Assembly: GCA_001465935.1 (NCBI GenBank)
Contig: LNKV01000003.1
Span: forward strand, 316,363-380,362
Length of the DNA stretch: 64,000 nucleotides
Direction: 5' to 3'
From: Clarireedia homoeocarpa
Lineage: Eukaryota > Ascomycota > Leotiomycetes > Helotiales > Rutstroemiaceae
The position numbers and the translations under genes are program-made. This document shows, piece after piece, positions 1 through 13,058 of the stretch (position 1 is its first letter; every line of letters starts with the position of its first letter). The notes below the pieces were generated by a model, which did not search any database, was not told where the DNA came from, and saw only the letters and a program-made list of their open reading frames with translations.

Positions 1-2008
1 GCTGGTTCTATCCTGCGCATCTCCGAGTCTAATCCATCCAGACCTGTTGCTGGATTTTGTGTATCTCTCATGGTAAGTTGATGTTCCGCAAACAGCATGC
101 TGATCCGTGGGTCATATTGCTGAACTAAGGGGTCGTGTCTGGGTTGTCTGCGAGGAGGAGGACGAATGGAGCTGTCTGACGAGTCTCCATCGAATTCGCC
201 AAATTCGTTCGCGACGCCAAGATCTTCCCCTCTGCCATAACCGTAGCTCTCTACACTGACACTTCGGCTGGAGCGTGATGCGCTAGGGGACACACTCATC
301 TCAGTATCGCCATCGCGATCCATATTGGTTGATTGGTCATCGGGGTCATCGTAATCATAAGGGTACTCGTTTTCGCTTGCGTAAGAGCTTGGTGTTACAT
401 CTCCAGCACTTGACGGGTATCTCGTACGATTGTAATCAGGAGTTTGATACCTGGGGGTTTGGGAAAGTCTGTCCCGAGACCGATCGTCATCTTCCGCATC
501 AGATCCGATATTTCCAATCGTTTCGGTGTCGCTTTCGTCTGTTGCCCTCTCATCTTCTGTCGTTCTGTAACCATCATACTGTACTAGCCCCTCGATATCA
601 TCGTCACCTTCATCTAAAGGACTCCAGCCACCTGATGCTCTCAATACCATTCTAGCTTCATGTGTATCATCATCTCCAAACTCTGAACCGTTCGTGCTAC
701 TCTCGTCCTCAGTGACTGTGATAGCGACTGAGGGGGTTTCGGAAGCTCGTCTGCCACCATTCCAACCGGGACGCTGCCTTCTACGATTGGTGATTGCGCC
801 GCCTTCGTCGTCGGATTCATCGTCATCCGATATAGTGATAACTCTGCGATTTGACCGACGTGATGGTCTGGGGGGCTCATTGTCTTCATCTTGTACAACG
901 AAATTTTCGAGGGAACCAGCATCCTCGTCGTCGTCGCTATTTTCCTGTTCGTCACTCATCTCTGAGGTAGAGGGATCCTCGTCTTCGTCTTCATCATCCT
1001 CGGCTTCGTCATCTACGAGGTTGCCGAAGTGGTGATGGTAATGGTGAATAAGATCGTCAGGTATTCTGGGGAAATGGCTAGCTTCGTAGAACGGGTGGTT
1101 GCGATGGTGATGCATTCGCTGTGCCTCACCAAAATCAGCGCCCATCTCGAGTTCTATCTCCCCTATATCGATGTCGGACAGGTTGCCGTCTTCGTCCCCA
1201 TCGCTGAAGCCGTACATATCATCAAACTCAGCACCGCAGCTTTCGCATAGCGGACCGCCTTCATGCTCATGGCCACACGCAGGACATCGCATAACTCCAT
1301 CTGCTTCGTCGCGCCATAACTCTCCGTGACGTTGCGGGAACGTTCCTTTGAACAACCCTTCTGGGCTGTTCTTATCTTTATCCACAATCTCAAGTTCTTC
1401 CGCCCTTTTCGTCTTGTGTTGTTCAATCGATTCGTCAGATGGCATTAACTCGCTTCTATTGATGAATATCTCCACCATTTGTTTGACCTATTTTCCGTGT
1501 TAGTTTATCACAAAAAAGATATTTAATCCCAGTGAACTTACGAGGAAGGCCGGGGCAGGTATCTGCTTGACTGGAGAACGACATTCTGGACATGTCTTCT
1601 TCCTCTTATTTGGCACAAACCAGCTACATAGACACTGCGACCACATTAGCTGCATTCAAAACTGGAAGTTGCCTAGTATACTAACAGAATAACAATATGT
1701 ATGACCACATGCCAAGGTCCATGGCTCATAAAGTAATTGATCGCATATCGAGCATGTCACCAGGCCTTTCATGCTAATCAAATCGCTTTTGAATTTCGAG
1801 GCCAGCTGTGAGAAATATTAGCATGCTCCACATAGTACCGCCACACATCCAAGCCTACCTGCGCGTCGCCTTCAACCATTTTTCCTTTTCCTGTGTCAGA
1901 TCTCGAGCTGGTTGGAGTAGCTTCTCGACTTTTGGATTTGCGTTCGGAGATTCGAGCACCGTGTTTCGAGGAGGTTCCCGGTCTGCTAGAGGAGTTCGAA
2001 GGAGCCAT
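1..2008 (-). CDS. RING-finger protein (probable E3 ubiquitin ligase), 3' end cut by window edge
   Basis: Spliced as 2008-1859, 1805-1686, 1634-1542 and 1487 to beyond position 1, with canonical GT-AG introns of 51-54 nt; the visible part is about 616 residues. A complete C3HC4 RING lies at residues 68-108 (C68-x2-C71, C83-x-H85, C88-x2-C91, C105-x2-C108) and spans two exons. A small zinc-ribbon-like C-x2-C pair follows at about 189-205 (RCPACGHEHEGG, then CESC). The rest is long, acidic, Ser-rich and probably disordered. RING proteins recruit an E2 to ubiquitinate substrates; substrate and location cannot be read from the sequence. The start used is MAPSNSSS; an in-frame ATG 11 codons upstream (2041) is an alternative. 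The RING call is firm, the E3 activity is family inference, and the C-terminus is missing. Confidence 0.85.
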
Positions 2009-2041
2009 GACACTTTCCGAACTGGGAGAATAGGGCGGCAT

Positions 2042-3211
2042 TCGGAAGGATATAAGCAGGGAGCTATCGAGTGAGGGGGCTTTGTAATCGTGGTCGGAGG
2101 CAACAGAGAAAGATTTCGAGGCGTTCCTCTCCAGCCGTAGATGGAATCTGCCCTTTGAGGAAAGTACAGAACCAGTCCTATGGAGGTGTTGTGGTTGGGC
2201 AAAAAATTGTCCAAGAAGGCTGATAGATTGATTATGGATTGACGTTGCTCGCACAATCACTCAAAAAGATCGCTCGCGTCGGGTCCGCTCCCTTTAGTGT
2301 AGAAAGCATATTATCACGTGATTGCATAGGCCGTTCTCTGGGTCTTGATGTTGGAACTTTTACCAATTTTACAAGTTGAGTAAGATTTAATGATATCAGC
2401 GAACGCTCACCCAACTTACAAAGCCTTCATTGGCAGCGAGGTCACTGGTTCTATTTCTGTTCCACGGTTTTACTACAGCATGAGCATGTTGCTATACACT
2501 ACAAAGATATCTCTTCTATCGCAGGGACTGAAATTTTTCCCCAAGTCCCAATGCAGCCTGCCTTATGCGCCTTCCCCAGAGTGTCAGGTTCCCAGCCAGC
2601 TTAGTAAGAGCATTTCCTCGATACGCACTTAACAACATACAAATTGTTTGCTCTACGTACCTTGCGTGGTCTTGCAATCATCATAGATAACCCAATGCCA
2701 CACACATGAGCGACCCGCCCTCCACCAGCACTTTGTGTGTTGCATTTGGACGCTGTGGCGGTCCATACAACTCTATGTATTAAGAAGCGAACCACGGTAG
2801 TTATATCATAGGTCGACCAAGTTTCTTACGTGGCATGCCTTTGACCAACAGACGGTCGAGCCTGGACTCTCCCACCATTTACCTCGTACACTTTCTCAAC
2901 CAGAAAACTGGCACATAGCACTAATAATCGAGTCCCGAAAGCAAGCAATTGTCCAATCTAAATCAAGACAAATCTGCAAATCTGCAAAAACAGAAAATTT
3001 CATATCGCTATCGTACTAAGAATGAGGGAATATAGAAGCAAAGAATGTGATACAGGCAAGAGGATTATAAACAATATCCACAGCATCCCTCTTGTGACCG
3101 GGAAAAAATAGGTTCAGCAACCAAAAAGACATAGTCGTGAAGCTAAAGTATTTATGAAAGAAAACTCGTGGCTCATTCATCATGGCATGCTCTCTCGTCT
3201 GCCCCGGAGCT
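2042..3211. other. Intergenic, no gene seen
   Basis: This lies upstream of the RING gene and downstream of the oxygenase gene, both on the minus strand. Only short unrecognisable ORFs occur and no hidden multi-exon gene was found. A CACGTGAT motif near 2315 lies in the probable RING-gene promoter. Confidence 0.5.
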
Positions 3212-4460
3212 TTACTCAGATTTAGCCCTTTTGTTGGGTGACGCCGCTTCCGCGCAGACTTCCATGAGGCGACCTTTCTGGACGAGGTCCTCCTCCACAA
3301 TTTCTCTGTTGAGATGCGACAATTGATTGATTTCAAAATCTAGGAAAGACTTAATCGCTTTGACGTTCGTTGAGCCGGCTTTCATCGAATCACGGAGGTC
3401 CTTGAGCATGAATCGAATGCGCGCTTCGGCATTTTCTAATTGGTACTCGACAGTTTGGCCGTAAAGGTCGGATAAGTTGGAGACAGGTCGAACTGTGGTA
3501 AGGACGGTATCGTCGCGAATGCTAGGAGAACGTGGGCGGAATGATGTAACCATTGTGATTCTCTCCTGTCCTCCAAATGCTCTCAGAGCTTGGTGGTCAA
3601 TGTATCGACCTTGCAAAATGACAGCACAACCCTAAGAGTTGTTAATGGATGGAAAGATATAATTGACAGACGAGCCTTACCTTGGATGGACCACGAACTT
3701 TCTTGATATCACCATATCCGGTTCTCAAAGCAGTCTCACCACCAACCATTCCGGTTGTGTCACTCATCATGAGAACGCAAACGAATGGGTAGCTATCCCT
3801 GTGCCAGCCAACAATGGGCTGTTCATCATCCTCACTGATTAGAGAATCCTTGTTATGCTCACGTTTGTTCCCAGGAACCGATAAGTTGATGTGCCCAATC
3901 TCATAATCCATGACTGGCACAAGATCGACACCTGCGATTTTTGAGACGATGGCGAGCGTCTCTGGGTGTTTCCACGCCTCATAGATGAATTTTCCGTGAC
4001 TATAAAGGATTTTAGTACGCTAAGCATAATATTGGTCACGTAGAAAAAGAATTGGGCCTTACTCAGGAGCGTAACCACGAAGTTGTTTGGGGGCAATGTC
4101 CGAGGTGTAACTGTACTTCTCTTGAACCTCCTTGTCAAAGATCTCTGCTCTCATAATGTTGACGGCCTCCTCACTGAAAAGTCTGAAGGGCTCTGAAACC
4201 GCGACTGGAGACACACCACTCGTGGTAGAGTAGCCAATATCTTCCATGGAATAGATATATGAAGGCTCTTCAAATGCCAAGTGCCTCTCCGGCTGAAACA
4301 ACTTCCCTACTGCTTGGGGGCTATGCTCAGAAGCAAGGTATTTGGCGAACGATCGCTTCAGACCATCTTGAGTTGCCTTCGCGGATGTGTAGGTTGACGA
4401 TTTGGAGAAGAGGTTGGGTTCGGGCATGCCTGGTTGCATGCTCACGTCGATAGCAGCCAT
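3212..4460 (-). CDS. 2OG-Fe(II) oxygenase-like protein
   Basis: Three exons (4460-4063, 3999-3681, 3631-3212) give 378 residues and both introns are GT-AG. The middle carries an H-x-D pair in GWHRDSYPF (H199, D201). A distal H252 in GRYIDHQAL and R263 in QERITM follow, which is the H-x-D...H...R layout of iron(II)/2-oxoglutarate oxygenases. The N-terminal 130 residues and the basic C-terminal tail (SPNKRAKSE, a possible nuclear signal) lie outside that core. Such enzymes couple decarboxylation of 2-oxoglutarate to oxidation of a substrate; the substrate here is unknown. The double-stranded beta-helix assignment rests on the motif only, so a non-catalytic member cannot be excluded. Confidence 0.7.
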
Positions 4461-7235
4461 TGTGTAATTTTTGTAGTGCTATGATAGCAAAGGAACTGTT
4501 GGAAGGGGGGTTGAAGTATTGGAAGTGGAGTGTGTGGGCGAAAACAGAATGCCAGAGGGTATTGCTTCCTTTTTGTAGCAGTTTTGTAGAACGATACTTT
4601 CGAACTAATGGAGGGGGAGTTGACGTGGATGGCTGCAGGTGAATGACTATTGGCCGTTAGAGGATTTTACCAAGACGCTTTCACGATGTAGAAGAAATGG
4701 AGATTCCTTCAAGTCACACGATCAGGGGCAGTAATTTGAGAGCCTTGGAATGCAAATTGGCAGTCTGGACCAAACATCAAATGCATTGCCAGCACGAATC
4801 ATCACATTGTGGTTCCAAGTGGCGATGAGGCCGATTGGTCTCAACAGAGAGTATTGCGAACCGCATGCAGAACAGAGTGTTTGCCATAGCAGACGGGGAA
4901 AGAAGGGAAGAGGCAGTACTCACGACTAAAATCAGTCCAGTTACTATCAAGTATGAATTAAGCTGGATAGTTTGAGAGCCACAAAGAAAGACCAGATTGT
5001 TTGATAAAAATATGTCGATTCTAAGAGCTTTCAACTCAGGAGGACTGGTGCTTTTATATTTTGAGTTTTGGTTTTCTGATATCTTTCAAATGAACTACAA
5101 CTCACACTTTGAGGAGCATTTTCTCAGTGAGTTATTGTTATCCAACCACAAGATTACACTACCCCTCGTCCTCCATAAGTTTTGCTTGACCATGAACCTT
5201 CAATCTGGGCTGCCCTTGTTCTGCTCATCCACACTTTCTCTGGCAGTGAATATCTCCCGTTCTTGGATTGCTTTGGGCGAAGAATGTGGAGATAGATTCA
5301 CGATAATTTGGCTGTAATCATCACTCAAGCATAACCCTTATCGTCGAGAACTACCCGGACTGGTCAATCGACGCGCCTAGGTTGAGTCTAACACTGCACA
5401 ATCCCTATCTTGAATCAGGTCGATTCAATAATCCTGATGCAGCGAGCGGGTATGAATGCAGGGTGCAGCAACCATGATACTTTTGCATGGAAACTGTTTC
5501 TGCAAATGGATAGTGCGGATAGATGAAAAGGATAAACTGGTTCAAGACAACGTAGACCTCTAGCTCTGGTTTGGCCGATACGCCAATCGGCGAAGTCCCG
5601 TCAAGATTAAAACAGCCACGGAAACGAGGGGCAAAGGAACGGGATCCATGCTTGAGGGTCATCAATTGTAACTTTTTGGCATTTGACAATGGCCTGTGTC
5701 AGTATGGATTGCCAAAGTTCAAAGACGGCTACCAATTGTGGAGACACGTAGAATCAAAAGTGGAGGAAATGTTGATAGGTGTGGAGGGCTAATGTATCAC
5801 GAGCTGGTTAGACCAGCTGGAAATGTTGACCCAAAATGGAACTGGAACACAAAATGCTTTTTAGCACTACGGGCTCTTTTTTTTTTTTGGCATGCATCGC
5901 TTGACGCACTGAGCCGTTAACGGGCGCATGAAAATAGCTCCAACAGAAACAAATCAAAAAACAGAAAGGCAGGTGGCAGTTTGCTAATCGCCTCCAATGT
6001 ACAATCCAGAGATGCATTGATTCTGGTACCGAAGAACCTCAGCATGACGCCGATGAAGTCACGTCTCCCAGCACACTTTCAAATTTCGTATTTGTACTAC
6101 TCAAAGTAGTATGCAAATGCATTCCATAAAAATATGGTTCGAGTATTGTCCAGGACTGGGCAGAATCCCAGATGAGATAACGCCTTATAATCGGCACTTT
6201 CTCTGCCGGCAGTGATCGAGTAGATACGATGCGATAACAACAGTGGTACCGGGCGAAAAGATTGCGGAGGAAGTGGTGCTTTGCAAAGAAGTTCCCCCAT
6301 CTTACTGTACACCGTCTAAGTTATCATGAACAGACACAGTATATAATAATGGATCCACCCATCGTGATACCTGCACATGATACCTGTACACGATACAGTG
6401 AGGGGTAGAGGAGGGCGGCTGGCGTTGTTTCTTCTATGTCGAGTGTCGCATTGGGTGAAAGTACGAAGTAGAATTTTCAGATTTCTCTATCGCATTATGG
6501 GCATTCGAATATACTAGCACGGTACTAGAGCAGATATACACGGAGGCGATAGGTCCAGAGGCATGCTCTCTGTCGCCTTGAAGGTATTCTGAGGTTGCTT
6601 GGTCGCGTTGGGTATTCGGGTTGAAGAGAGGAGTGGGAGTGTGTGGGATGTAAAGGTGCAAGTGCAAGATCAAGATCAAGCAAGGGGAAGGAAAGTCTTG
6701 TCACGAAAACTAGTGCAATCCCCGCTCGCCGACCTGTGATAAAGAAATCCTTGTCTTCTCTCCCATAACATTAACTGGTAAGCTCTCACGTTGAAACACA
6801 AGTAAGAAGGCATAATAAATGAATAAATGATAGCAAAATATGAGGAATACGAGGAATACGATGAGTTAGCAAAGGATTTCGATATAAAGGCACGTGAAAG
6901 GCTTGTATTGTAAATGATTACTGCCAAGACTTCGGCTAATAATGCACCTCCAGAGTCATTGCTCCGAGAGTCCTTGGTGACTCGTGTGGTGACTTCAGTG
7001 GCGCTTTGTGGTTCGTGGCTCGTGGCTCGTGGCTCGTGGCTTGTGGCTTGTGGTCCGTGGTCCATGGTCCGTGGTCCGTGGTCCGTGGTTACCCTTAGAG
7101 CAGCAAGCCCTCGAGTGGGAAAAAAAGACCATTCGGGCGATTGTCATCAAACAACCCAATTCAGTCAACATTGACGACAGCCATACTCCATAGAATTCGT
7201 GCGGCATAACTGTGTTGCAACTGCAAGCTATCGCC
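4461..7235. other. Intergenic 2.8 kb, mostly empty
   Basis: No complete gene was found between the oxygenase gene and COX23. Short open stretches on both strands (for example 4997-5317 plus, 5405-5689 minus) show no recognisable domain or splice pattern. The right end carries a heptanucleotide minisatellite listed separately. Confidence 0.45.
7008..7091. repeat. Heptanucleotide minisatellite (GTGGYYC), 12 units
   Basis: Twelve consecutive 7-bp units: one GTGGTTC, then GTGGCTC, GTGGCTT, GTGGTCC, ATGGTCC and GTGGTTA variants. Like variants sit together in blocks, as expected from local duplication. It ends 144 bp before the COX23 start codon, so it sits in that gene's promoter or 5' leader. 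Confidence 0.9.
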
Positions 7236-7790
7236 ATGTCATCAGAGGATCCTGCGGACAGCCCCTGGGATAAGGAAACCAGTGAAAAGTTCGAAAGGTA
7301 CGTCTCGACTTTTCTCTCTGCCTTTCTCTCCCAATCGAGAAGTTGATCATTTTCCCCAACAGCAAACGTCCTGGTGAATACCTGGACCCTTGCCAAGATT
7401 TCGCCTCGAGAAGTCTGAAATGCCTGCACCGAAATGGGGGGGATAGAGACATGTGTACCGACTATTTCCAGTAAGTATAAAATGTCGGTCCACGATATCA
7501 GTAGCATGCAAATAGCTGCTTTGGTGGATACTTCCCGTCTGTCTTTGAAGAGACACGAAGGCAAATCGCATATCTTCTCCTCGTCATGTCTTTCAATGTA
7601 TTTGAGACGAACGACTGGTTCTAGTTCTAGAAGCTAACGTGGCTAGAGCATATAGGGATTGTAAAAAAAGATGGGTAAGTAGCGAATGCTCCATGGTGAT
7701 CTGGGTGTACTTCTATGCATATTGACACGACGCTAGATTGCTGAGCGGAAGGAAGCAAAGAGGAATGAAAGGAAGTCGTGGTTTTCATGA
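7236..7790 (+). CDS. COX23: Cox23, mitochondrial twin-Cx9C protein
   Basis: Four short exons (7236-7297, 7363-7470, 7647-7674, 7737-7790) encode 83 residues. The hallmark is a CHCH fold with two C-x9-C motifs: C31...C41 in CQDFASRSLKC and C52...C62 in CTDYFQAYRDC, preceded by YLDPC and followed by KKRW. The helix linker LHRNGGDRDM is characteristic of Cox23. Family proteins are imported into the intermembrane space through the Mia40 relay and act in copper supply and assembly of cytochrome c oxidase. The third exon is only 28 nt yet carries the last cysteine. Because every exon is tiny, the gene is invisible to ORF length filters. All four splice junctions keep frame, and the gene runs co-linear with MDM20 535 bp downstream. 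Confidence 0.9.
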
Positions 7791-8325
7791 ATGACCTGCT
7801 TCAACTCGAGCATGGCCATGGTCTGTGATGTATATTAGCATGTAAAGATACCAAAACTGCAGTGTTCCAGGACCAGGAATCTACAGCGAAGGCTGATGGA
7901 GCTTTTTTGCCTACCAAATTCTGCACCACACGGGCGTGTGACTTCCAGCTGATTTCCTCGCCGATGTACTGTACGCACGCTTGAGCGCAATCTTGTCCAA
8001 GTTTCCTGAATACCAAGCTGGAATCTAGAATCCAATTACCCTCTTAAAATGAAATCTCGCGATGGAATGAATGGAAATATGTTTGATATCCAAGAGCTGC
8101 AGGTGATGTTTGGAGATCTTTGGTGTTCTCGCTTGCGAAAATTCTAAGATCGTTCCATCACCAACGAAAAAAACTAAATAGTTTCTGTTTGTATGACACC
8201 ACATCCCACGAGTAGTATCGAATCCAGACATATTGGCCAAAAAAGTCCAACTGCTTTGGAAGGAGTATCTGCATATCACAGGCCACACTCAACAGGTCCT
8301 ATTGTTGCCTTCATGACGTGCTGAT
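7791..8325. other. COX23 3' region and MDM20 promoter
   Basis: No gene seen. Two minus-strand open stretches (7801-8016, 8025-8288) have no recognisable domain and lie where COX23 termination and MDM20 initiation signals must be. Confidence 0.45.
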
Positions 8326-11300
8326 ATGTCTGACCAGATGCTCAAAGATCGTCTGGATGCCCCAATATGGAACGCCATAGAAGCCAGTAACTTCAAGCAA
8401 GCGCTGAAACTGGTTGACAAGCGGTTGGCCAAGAAGAGAACTCCTCATTTGGAGGTAAGTCTCACAATGCAAGACCAAGCCAGCATTTTTCCACTTTCTA
8501 TAACACTGCGCCAACTTTACCTTTTTCTGACACACGTGATCTTTCCTATCGTCCGTTGAAGGTTGACCAATCACTAAACAACGTTTTATAGGCATTTAAA
8601 ATCTATATCAGATCACGCTCGACTCTTCAGTCAGAAAAGGACGCTGTTTTAGCACACATCGAGGACCTGGGTACCAAGAAAGTTGCTCTGACAGATCTGG
8701 ACGACATTGATCTTTACGATGATGCCTTGGAAGCCGTCATGCCCGATGCTGGGGATGTTTGGGTTAGAACCATCGGAGAATTGAGGTGGCAGGCTGTCAA
8801 GGCACTTCCGAAGCAGGAAGAGCTTGGACTGAAGTCATTTAAAGCCTGTCTCTCCGAGCATGATTTGGAGCATGCACAACAGGTAAGGTGTTCTCGATTT
8901 CAACGACATCTTATAATGTCATACGTCTCTGCATTGCCTATATGTCTAGATAGTACTAACTGCTGCATAATATCATAGATTGCAAGTAGTCTCGAAAAAA
9001 ACTTCCCAAGTATACACAAATATGTCTTCTGGAACATCTCCTCTTTATATTTGCGATCCGTAAGTTACCAGAAAACCTAGCAATTCAAACACGTAGAGAA
9101 TATGCTCATATAGTTCAGATATCACAAGATCTCCCAGTCGAGAAGAGATCATTGTGGGGAAGGTTAGCTTTTGGTCAGATAAGCAAACTCGCTGTAGCTA
9201 CAACACAAGCAGTTGTATGTTCTTTTTCAGCCTTTCAACTTATCAGTCAAATGATTTAACCATCGTAGACTTCGAAAGCCCTTCCAGCTCGCTCGATACA
9301 AGCACCACAAGAACTGTTGCTCCTACAACGTATTGCCGGCACGCACGGTAAAGTAGAGGATCAGCTGAAATTTCTCAATGAACCTTCTCTTGGGCCAGAG
9401 TCCACGGTCGCTAAAGGAGACTGGGAACTCTGGAGAAATAAGTTGCAGCTGATGGAGAAGTCTGAGCAATGGCAGGAGATCTTCGAAGCAACCGGCCAAC
9501 TCCTCAAGCGTGCTCGGACGAAGCATGAAAATGGACAGATTATCGAGGCAAGATTGGCAGACTGGGTGGTGTGGCAAGCATATCTAAATGCGGCAACTAC
9601 TTCGGAGAGACCATCGTAAGGTTTAAACTTCCTTCAAAAATATTGAACAGCGACTAACAACTCAGAGCTTTGGATGACGTTGCCAGTGAGATCGCTTCTC
9701 ATTTAGATCCAGATTCTGGAATAGATAAAACATGGAGACGTAATGCATCCTTAGCTTGGCTTACATATACCTTCAAAGCCACCTCTTCGACATTTACTCC
9801 TGATGTTCCTTCAACGTCAGAAATCGAGAAACGCCCCCGTATTTCTGCGATTGTCACATATCTACAGCATTTTGGCGATGCTACTACGGTTTACGATGAC
9901 CTCAAACCCTATGTAGAACTACTAGAGCCTGAAGAAAGACGCATGTTGCTCGACGTCTTGAGAAATGGTGTGAAGTTCGAAGATGCCAAGCTTAAAAATG
10001 ATTCAGGATCTGAATTGAAAGCTTTAAATCTATCAGACAGCCAGGTGGGCCATCCCAGCCACCCTTCAAGTATCCTCCACTAACCATGGGTGTAGTTCAA
10101 TAACGCAAACGATATGACAAGAAGTGTAAGCTTGCACAAACTAAGATATCTGATTGTAAGCAGCATCTCGGAGAATGAGCGGCGGTCGAATCCATTGCAC
10201 AAGACTGGTGAGAAGTCATTCGTCTGCAAGTACTGCTTCAAACCCTGCGAGATATATTGCGACGTGTGCCTTGCAGAGGTCGTGAAGGATGCTGTCGCTG
10301 CTTATACATCAGCAATCAATGATGACGGAAGAATCTCTAAGAGCCTTCTTCCCACAGATAGACATCCTGCCGACGACTTTTGTACTTTAGCCGCCATGGC
10401 TCTCATAAAGTTATCCATATCGAGTTCGGATACCGCAGGAGAGACGATCAAGACCCATCATACCGCCTATACACTCCAAGCTATACTTTTATTAGACTAC
10501 GCATGGTCAAAGTCAAAATCAAACTCGGATTTTTCTCTTCTGCTGGTGAGATTATATTCTTCGATTGGCTGTGGCTCCCAAGCAATGAAAGCATATCTCC
10601 ACCTCAATCTGAAGCAAATACAACTCGACACGCTGGGATATATTTTGCTTGATCGGATCTCTTCTCTACATCCGCATCCGTTTCCCTCCGCCCCCGATGG
10701 TTCTTCTGAAAACCACAGTCCAATCGAGCACCTAAAGAAACACCAGAAGATGTACCGAAATATTCGCGGACAAGTCACCCAGAATACCTGGAAAGCTTTT
10801 GAAAATGGTAGCTACGATACTATCTTCCAATTCAAGGAATTTTCGGACATCATGTCTAGCGGAATGATGGCAGTATCCTCTTTTGCGGAGACGAAGAAGA
10901 TAGTACGACTCATCAAACCTACTGTTTATACGAACAATAGCTACACAATTCTCCGTAAGTTCTTCGCGTGGTCCATTACCGCCATAGACTGACATTATTT
11001 TAGCCCAAAGCCCAGAGCTTATAGAAAACTTCTCCGATAATAGTGACTATGCATCATTCCCGGACTATGATTCTAACCTAGGGCTGCGATTCGAGAAATT
11101 GACTCGATTTACACCAGGCCCATCTGTAAGTGTCAATCCAAAACCCGCAGCCAACCCACTAACATCATCTAGTCCTCTCGAAGCCGCATGAGTCTCCTAA
11201 CTGAGAAGATACTTTCCATCATCGAGTCTGGTTCCAAGTCAAAAGACACCGCAAGCCTCGCCTCCATCCAAGACACCTATCTACCCAAACTGCAAGCTCT

Positions 11301-11880
11301 CCTCGAACAAGAGAAATCCGCAAAAACCCATGGCCAAGAAGCCACCTTGACCCATCCAGAATACCTGACTCTTGAAGTATTTGTCCATCTTGCGGATACA
11401 ATCACCAAAGCAACATCATCGGAACCCAGTTCCACACTAGTACTCTCTATCGCATATCTCCGCGCGAAATTAGAACAGGTGCAGAAACTCGTTAGTGATT
11501 GTCGGTGCCCCACACCTGCCTCGTTCAGTGTCTTGCATACTTTATACACGGCATATGATCTCGCGGGGAATGTCGAGAGAGCTGTGGAATATCTTGCGCA
11601 AGCTCATCTCACGGTGAGAAAGGATCAAGTCGAGGAGATTAACAAGACAGGAGAGAGTGTGAAGAGGGTGAAACAGGCGGTGGAGGAAAAGGTGAAGGTT
11701 ATTAAGAATGGGTTGGATGAGAGTGGGTGGATTGATAGCGTGGTGGAGGTTTTGGAGGTGGGGGAGCTGGATGAACAGTTGAGGGGTTTGGTGGGGGATA
11801 ACTTTGTGGAGGAGTGGGCAGGGGAGGTGGTGGAGAGTTGGAGGGAGTCGGTTGTTGGGCTGGGGTATCTGAAGGTATAG
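8326..11880 (+). CDS. MDM20: NatB N-acetyltransferase auxiliary subunit (Mdm20/NAA25)
   Basis: Nine exons (8326-8454, 8592-8882, 8979-9059, 9119-9214, 9269-9615, 9666-10044, 10096-10954, 11004-11125, 11173-11880) give 1003 residues. The N-terminus (LDAPIWNAIEASNFKQALKL) is the TPR-like start typical of Mdm20/NAA25, and the protein is helical with TPR-like repeats throughout. A cysteine cluster lies at 485-499 (VCKYCFKPCEIYCDVC). In NatB this subunit anchors the catalytic Nat3/NAA20 to ribosomes so that Met-Asp, Met-Glu and Met-Asn N-termini are acetylated; loss in yeast disturbs actin and mitochondrial inheritance. Two acceptors needed care: exon 4 must start at 9119 and exon 7 at 10096, because nearer AGs create stops or shift frame. 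The 3' end converges on ILM1 with under 200 bp between stops. Confidence 0.88.
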
Positions 11881-12076
11881 GATTGACTGGGGTATATGGG
11901 CTGGCGGAACTGCGTGTGGAAGTTTGTATAGAGCATAGCGACTCAACAATGACTTTGGCATAAATCCCTGACCATATTCAACCCCCTAACTCCGATATTG
12001 TACTATGTGTGGTGAATTTCTTGTTTAAAATTCCAAGTGCAAAATCGTCAGTCACGTCGCTCATCTGCTGATAACC

Positions 12077-12757
12077 TCATAATCTATCCTCCTCCACAGC
12101 CTTCTTCCTCGCCATCTTAATCGCAAATTCTCTCCTCTCTTCCCTCAATGTAACAAATATCCAAAACCAAGTCACCATCTCCAAAAACGCCCATGTAAAC
12201 ACTACACGATTCTTGAGACCTTCGCCCCATCCACTGGCTTTGTAGGCGCTACGAGATGCGGTCATAGGGGAAGAGGACGAAAATAACCAGGTATAGAGAG
12301 AAAGTGCGCCGGAGAAGAAAAATCGTACGGGTGCTGTTGTGGGGCGGAATATTAGATATATTTTATTTGGATACATTGGAAGAGCAGTATACCTTGAGAG
12401 CCCCAGTGCCATTGCGAGACCTCTTCTGGCACGTATATAGCGACGAGGTCAGTGACACCGAAGAAGATGAAGACGGCGCCGAGGAAGGCCAGGGGTGGTG
12501 ATTGCTTTTCGAACGAGCGCTCATAAGGCTATAAATGCCAGTTAGTATAACTTCAGAAGACAACATCTGCATCGATTCTTTCTCGCAACAGTTGCACACG
12601 AGCTCGCAGGCCAACTTACCAAACCCATCGATTGACCAATAATCAGAACCAGTGTCTGGTCAGCGAGCACACTTGGATTTGTAAGGAAGAAGAACCCGAG
12701 TGTGATGTGGAATAGAGAAAGAGTGCTTATGATCGTGGGCCCTGATATAAGACCCAT
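12077..12757 (-). CDS. ILM1: Ilm1 family membrane protein
   Basis: Three exons (12757-12620, 12528-12393, 12333-12077) give 176 residues. Four hydrophobic stretches are visible, with family-typical phrases SLFHITLGFFFLTNPSVLAD, FLGAVFIFFGVTDLVA and GSQAPVRFFFSGALSLYTW, and a short basic tail. Yeast Ilm1 is an ER membrane protein whose loss raises loss of mitochondrial DNA; its biochemical role is not established. A TTG-initiated extension upstream is open but the first ATG (MGLISG) is the family start. The gene is divergent to CDC43 across about 300 bp, so the two share a promoter region. Confidence 0.82.
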
Positions 12758-13058
12758 ATTGCAGGATTTGCAGCTCAAATGTATGAGCTTATCGTAGAGG
12801 AATTTGGTATTGTTGAGTTGGGATGAGCTGGACAGATAAATTTACAGTCAAAAGATCAACACAGGACACAAGAGCAGATGAAACCTTGCAAAGCTTAAAG
12901 CACTTAGGCGTTACTGTATCTCCGCGATCCGAAAAGCTGGTGCAAGGTTCACCCCTGACTTTGACCCCTCAGAATTGTGAGGTGACACGGGGATTCAAAA
13001 TCATGAAGCGGCATAAAATCATATCCCCTCCTTCTCGCAACAATACTATTTAGTTACA
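12758..13058. promoter_or_regulatory. Bidirectional promoter ILM1/CDC43
   Basis: The 301 bp between the divergent ILM1 and CDC43 start codons must hold both promoters. No recognised operator was identified. Inferred from gene layout only. Confidence 0.5.
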
